Program-made: the position numbers and the translations under genes
Notes under the pieces: generated by a model
The model's input: only the letters and a program-made list of their open reading frames with translations
Database searches by the model: none
Told to the model about the DNA's origin: nothing
From: JBGPFS01 sp041483455
GTDB lineage: Bacteria > Chloroflexota > Limnocylindria > Limnocylindrales > CSP1-4
Assembly: GCA_041483455.1 (NCBI GenBank)
Contig: JBGPFS010000133.1
Coordinates: 1-6,918, forward strand
DNA length: 6,918 nt
Direction of reading: 5' to 3'
In this document: positions 6,331 to 6,918 of the stretch, piece by piece
How positions within the stretch are numbered: position 1 is the first letter of the stretch
Layout: every line of letters starts with the position of its first letter

Positions 6331-6918
6331 CAGTGCACGTTCACGAAGATCCGGTGGTGGCCGCGGGCTCCGTCGGGGGCCGGCTCGGAGAGCTGGTCGG
6401 TCTGGATGTCGCCCGTCCCGTCGGTCGCCCGGACCTCGAGACTGTGGCGTCCAGCAGCGGCCGTCCACGAGAACGCCCACTGGACCCAGGTGGCCTTCGA
6501 GATCGGGCCGGCGACGTGCGCCGCCTGCCAGTCGCCGTCGTCGATCCGGATCTCGACCTTCGCGATCCCGCGGTCGGGCGCCCAGGCGACCCCGGCCACC
6601 TCGACCGGTCCCGCCGCCACATCCCCGTTGCTCGACGGCACGTCGATCCGGCTCTGGGTCAGGATCGGGGCGTCCTTCGCCCAGCCCAGGGGCACCCAGT
6701 AGCCGTCGACCGCCGCGCGGGTCGTCAGCTCGATCGACGAGAGCCATTTCGTCGCCGAGACGTAGCCGTAGAGGCCCGGGACGATGAGCCGGGCCGGGAA
6801 CCCGTGGTCGGCCGGGAGCGGCGCGCGGTTCATCCCCACGGCGATCATCGGCTCGCGCTCCGGCGCGGTCGCCCAGGCGGTCGGGAAGCCCGCCGTGAAG
6901 CCGTCGACCGAACGACCG
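6330..6918 (-). CDS. Sulfite-oxidase-family molybdopterin oxidoreductase, C-terminal part (5' end beyond right edge)
   Basis: The last 195 residues of a sulfite-oxidase-type enzyme are visible; the frame is open to the right edge, so the start lies outside. The family uses a Mo-pterin cofactor to oxidise sulfite or act on related substrates, often in the periplasm or membrane-bound. The visible part begins in the molybdopterin domain: SVDGFTAGFP, then MNRAPLPADHGFPARL and VPGLYGYVSATKW, which match the conserved HG(F/Y)P...VPG...KW segment. About the last 110 residues form the immunoglobulin-like dimerisation domain (Mo-co dimer type): SRIDVP, AGPVEVAGVAW, GIAKVEIRIDDGDW, WAFSWTAAAGRHSLEVRATD. 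The Cys that binds molybdenum lies in the missing part, so the substrate and cell location cannot be read. The dimerisation domain argues against an MsrP (YedY) enzyme, which lacks it. Confidence 0.9.
   Translation of the reverse strand, partial: GRSVDGFTAGFPTAWATAPEREPMIAVGMNRAPLPADHGFPARLIVPGLYGYVSATKWLSSIELTTRAAVDGYWVPLGWAKDAPILTQSRIDVPSSNGDVAAGPVEVAGVAWAPDRGIAKVEIRIDDGDWQAAHVAGPISKATWVQWAFSWTAAAGRHSLEVRATDGTGDIQTDQLSEPAPDGARGHHRIFVNVH

Noticed and set aside
6330..6918. MsrP (YedY) methionine-sulfoxide reductase
   Set aside because: The visible C-terminal immunoglobulin-like dimerisation domain is typical of sulfite oxidases and absent from MsrP.

Overview
The window is a short stretch of very GC-rich bacterial DNA. 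Codon third positions are almost all G or C, and long chance open frames run opposite the real genes. The gene content fits a soil or freshwater aerobe. It includes a FadN-type beta-oxidation enzyme, a cellulose-synthase-like glycosyltransferase, a chlorite-dismutase-family haem protein and a sulfite-oxidase-type molybdoenzyme. A high-GC Chloroflexota lineage or an actinobacterium are my best guesses. This is an inference from style, because no marker gene is present.

Left block (1-1610, minus strand): a TetR-family regulator is followed directly by a FadN-like 3-hydroxyacyl-CoA dehydrogenase that runs off the left edge. The two genes overlap by ATGA. Upstream of tetR lies a readable promoter (TTGACC, 17 bp, TAGGCT), and a perfect 7-2-7 palindrome sits where transcription should begin. 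This looks like an autoregulated fatty-acid or acyl-CoA catabolism operon.

Middle block (about 1611-4157, plus strand): a 760-residue membrane glycosyltransferase of the processive GT2 type carries the D, DxD, TED and QxxRW motifs and a gating-loop-like FLRTPK. It ends in a roughly 100-residue Pro/Ser/Thr-rich tail. Before its start codon lies a gene-free leader with several hairpins. The leader ends in a perfect 10-bp stem followed by GTTTTCT, an intrinsic-terminator shape with no gene upstream to terminate. This suggests a cis-regulatory RNA, and it is the most interesting item in the window.

Right block (4239-6918, minus strand, convergent with the glycosyltransferase): the transcription order is a sulfite-oxidase-family molybdopterin enzyme (cut by the right edge), a rhodocoxin/ferredoxin-reductase-type FAD enzyme with a GTG start and a strong Shine-Dalgarno, possibly a 47-codon ORF coupled at both ends, and a chlorite-dismutase/HemQ-family protein. 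Tight spacing suggests one operon of redox and haem functions.

I saw no tRNA, rRNA, CRISPR array, insertion sequence or phage gene.
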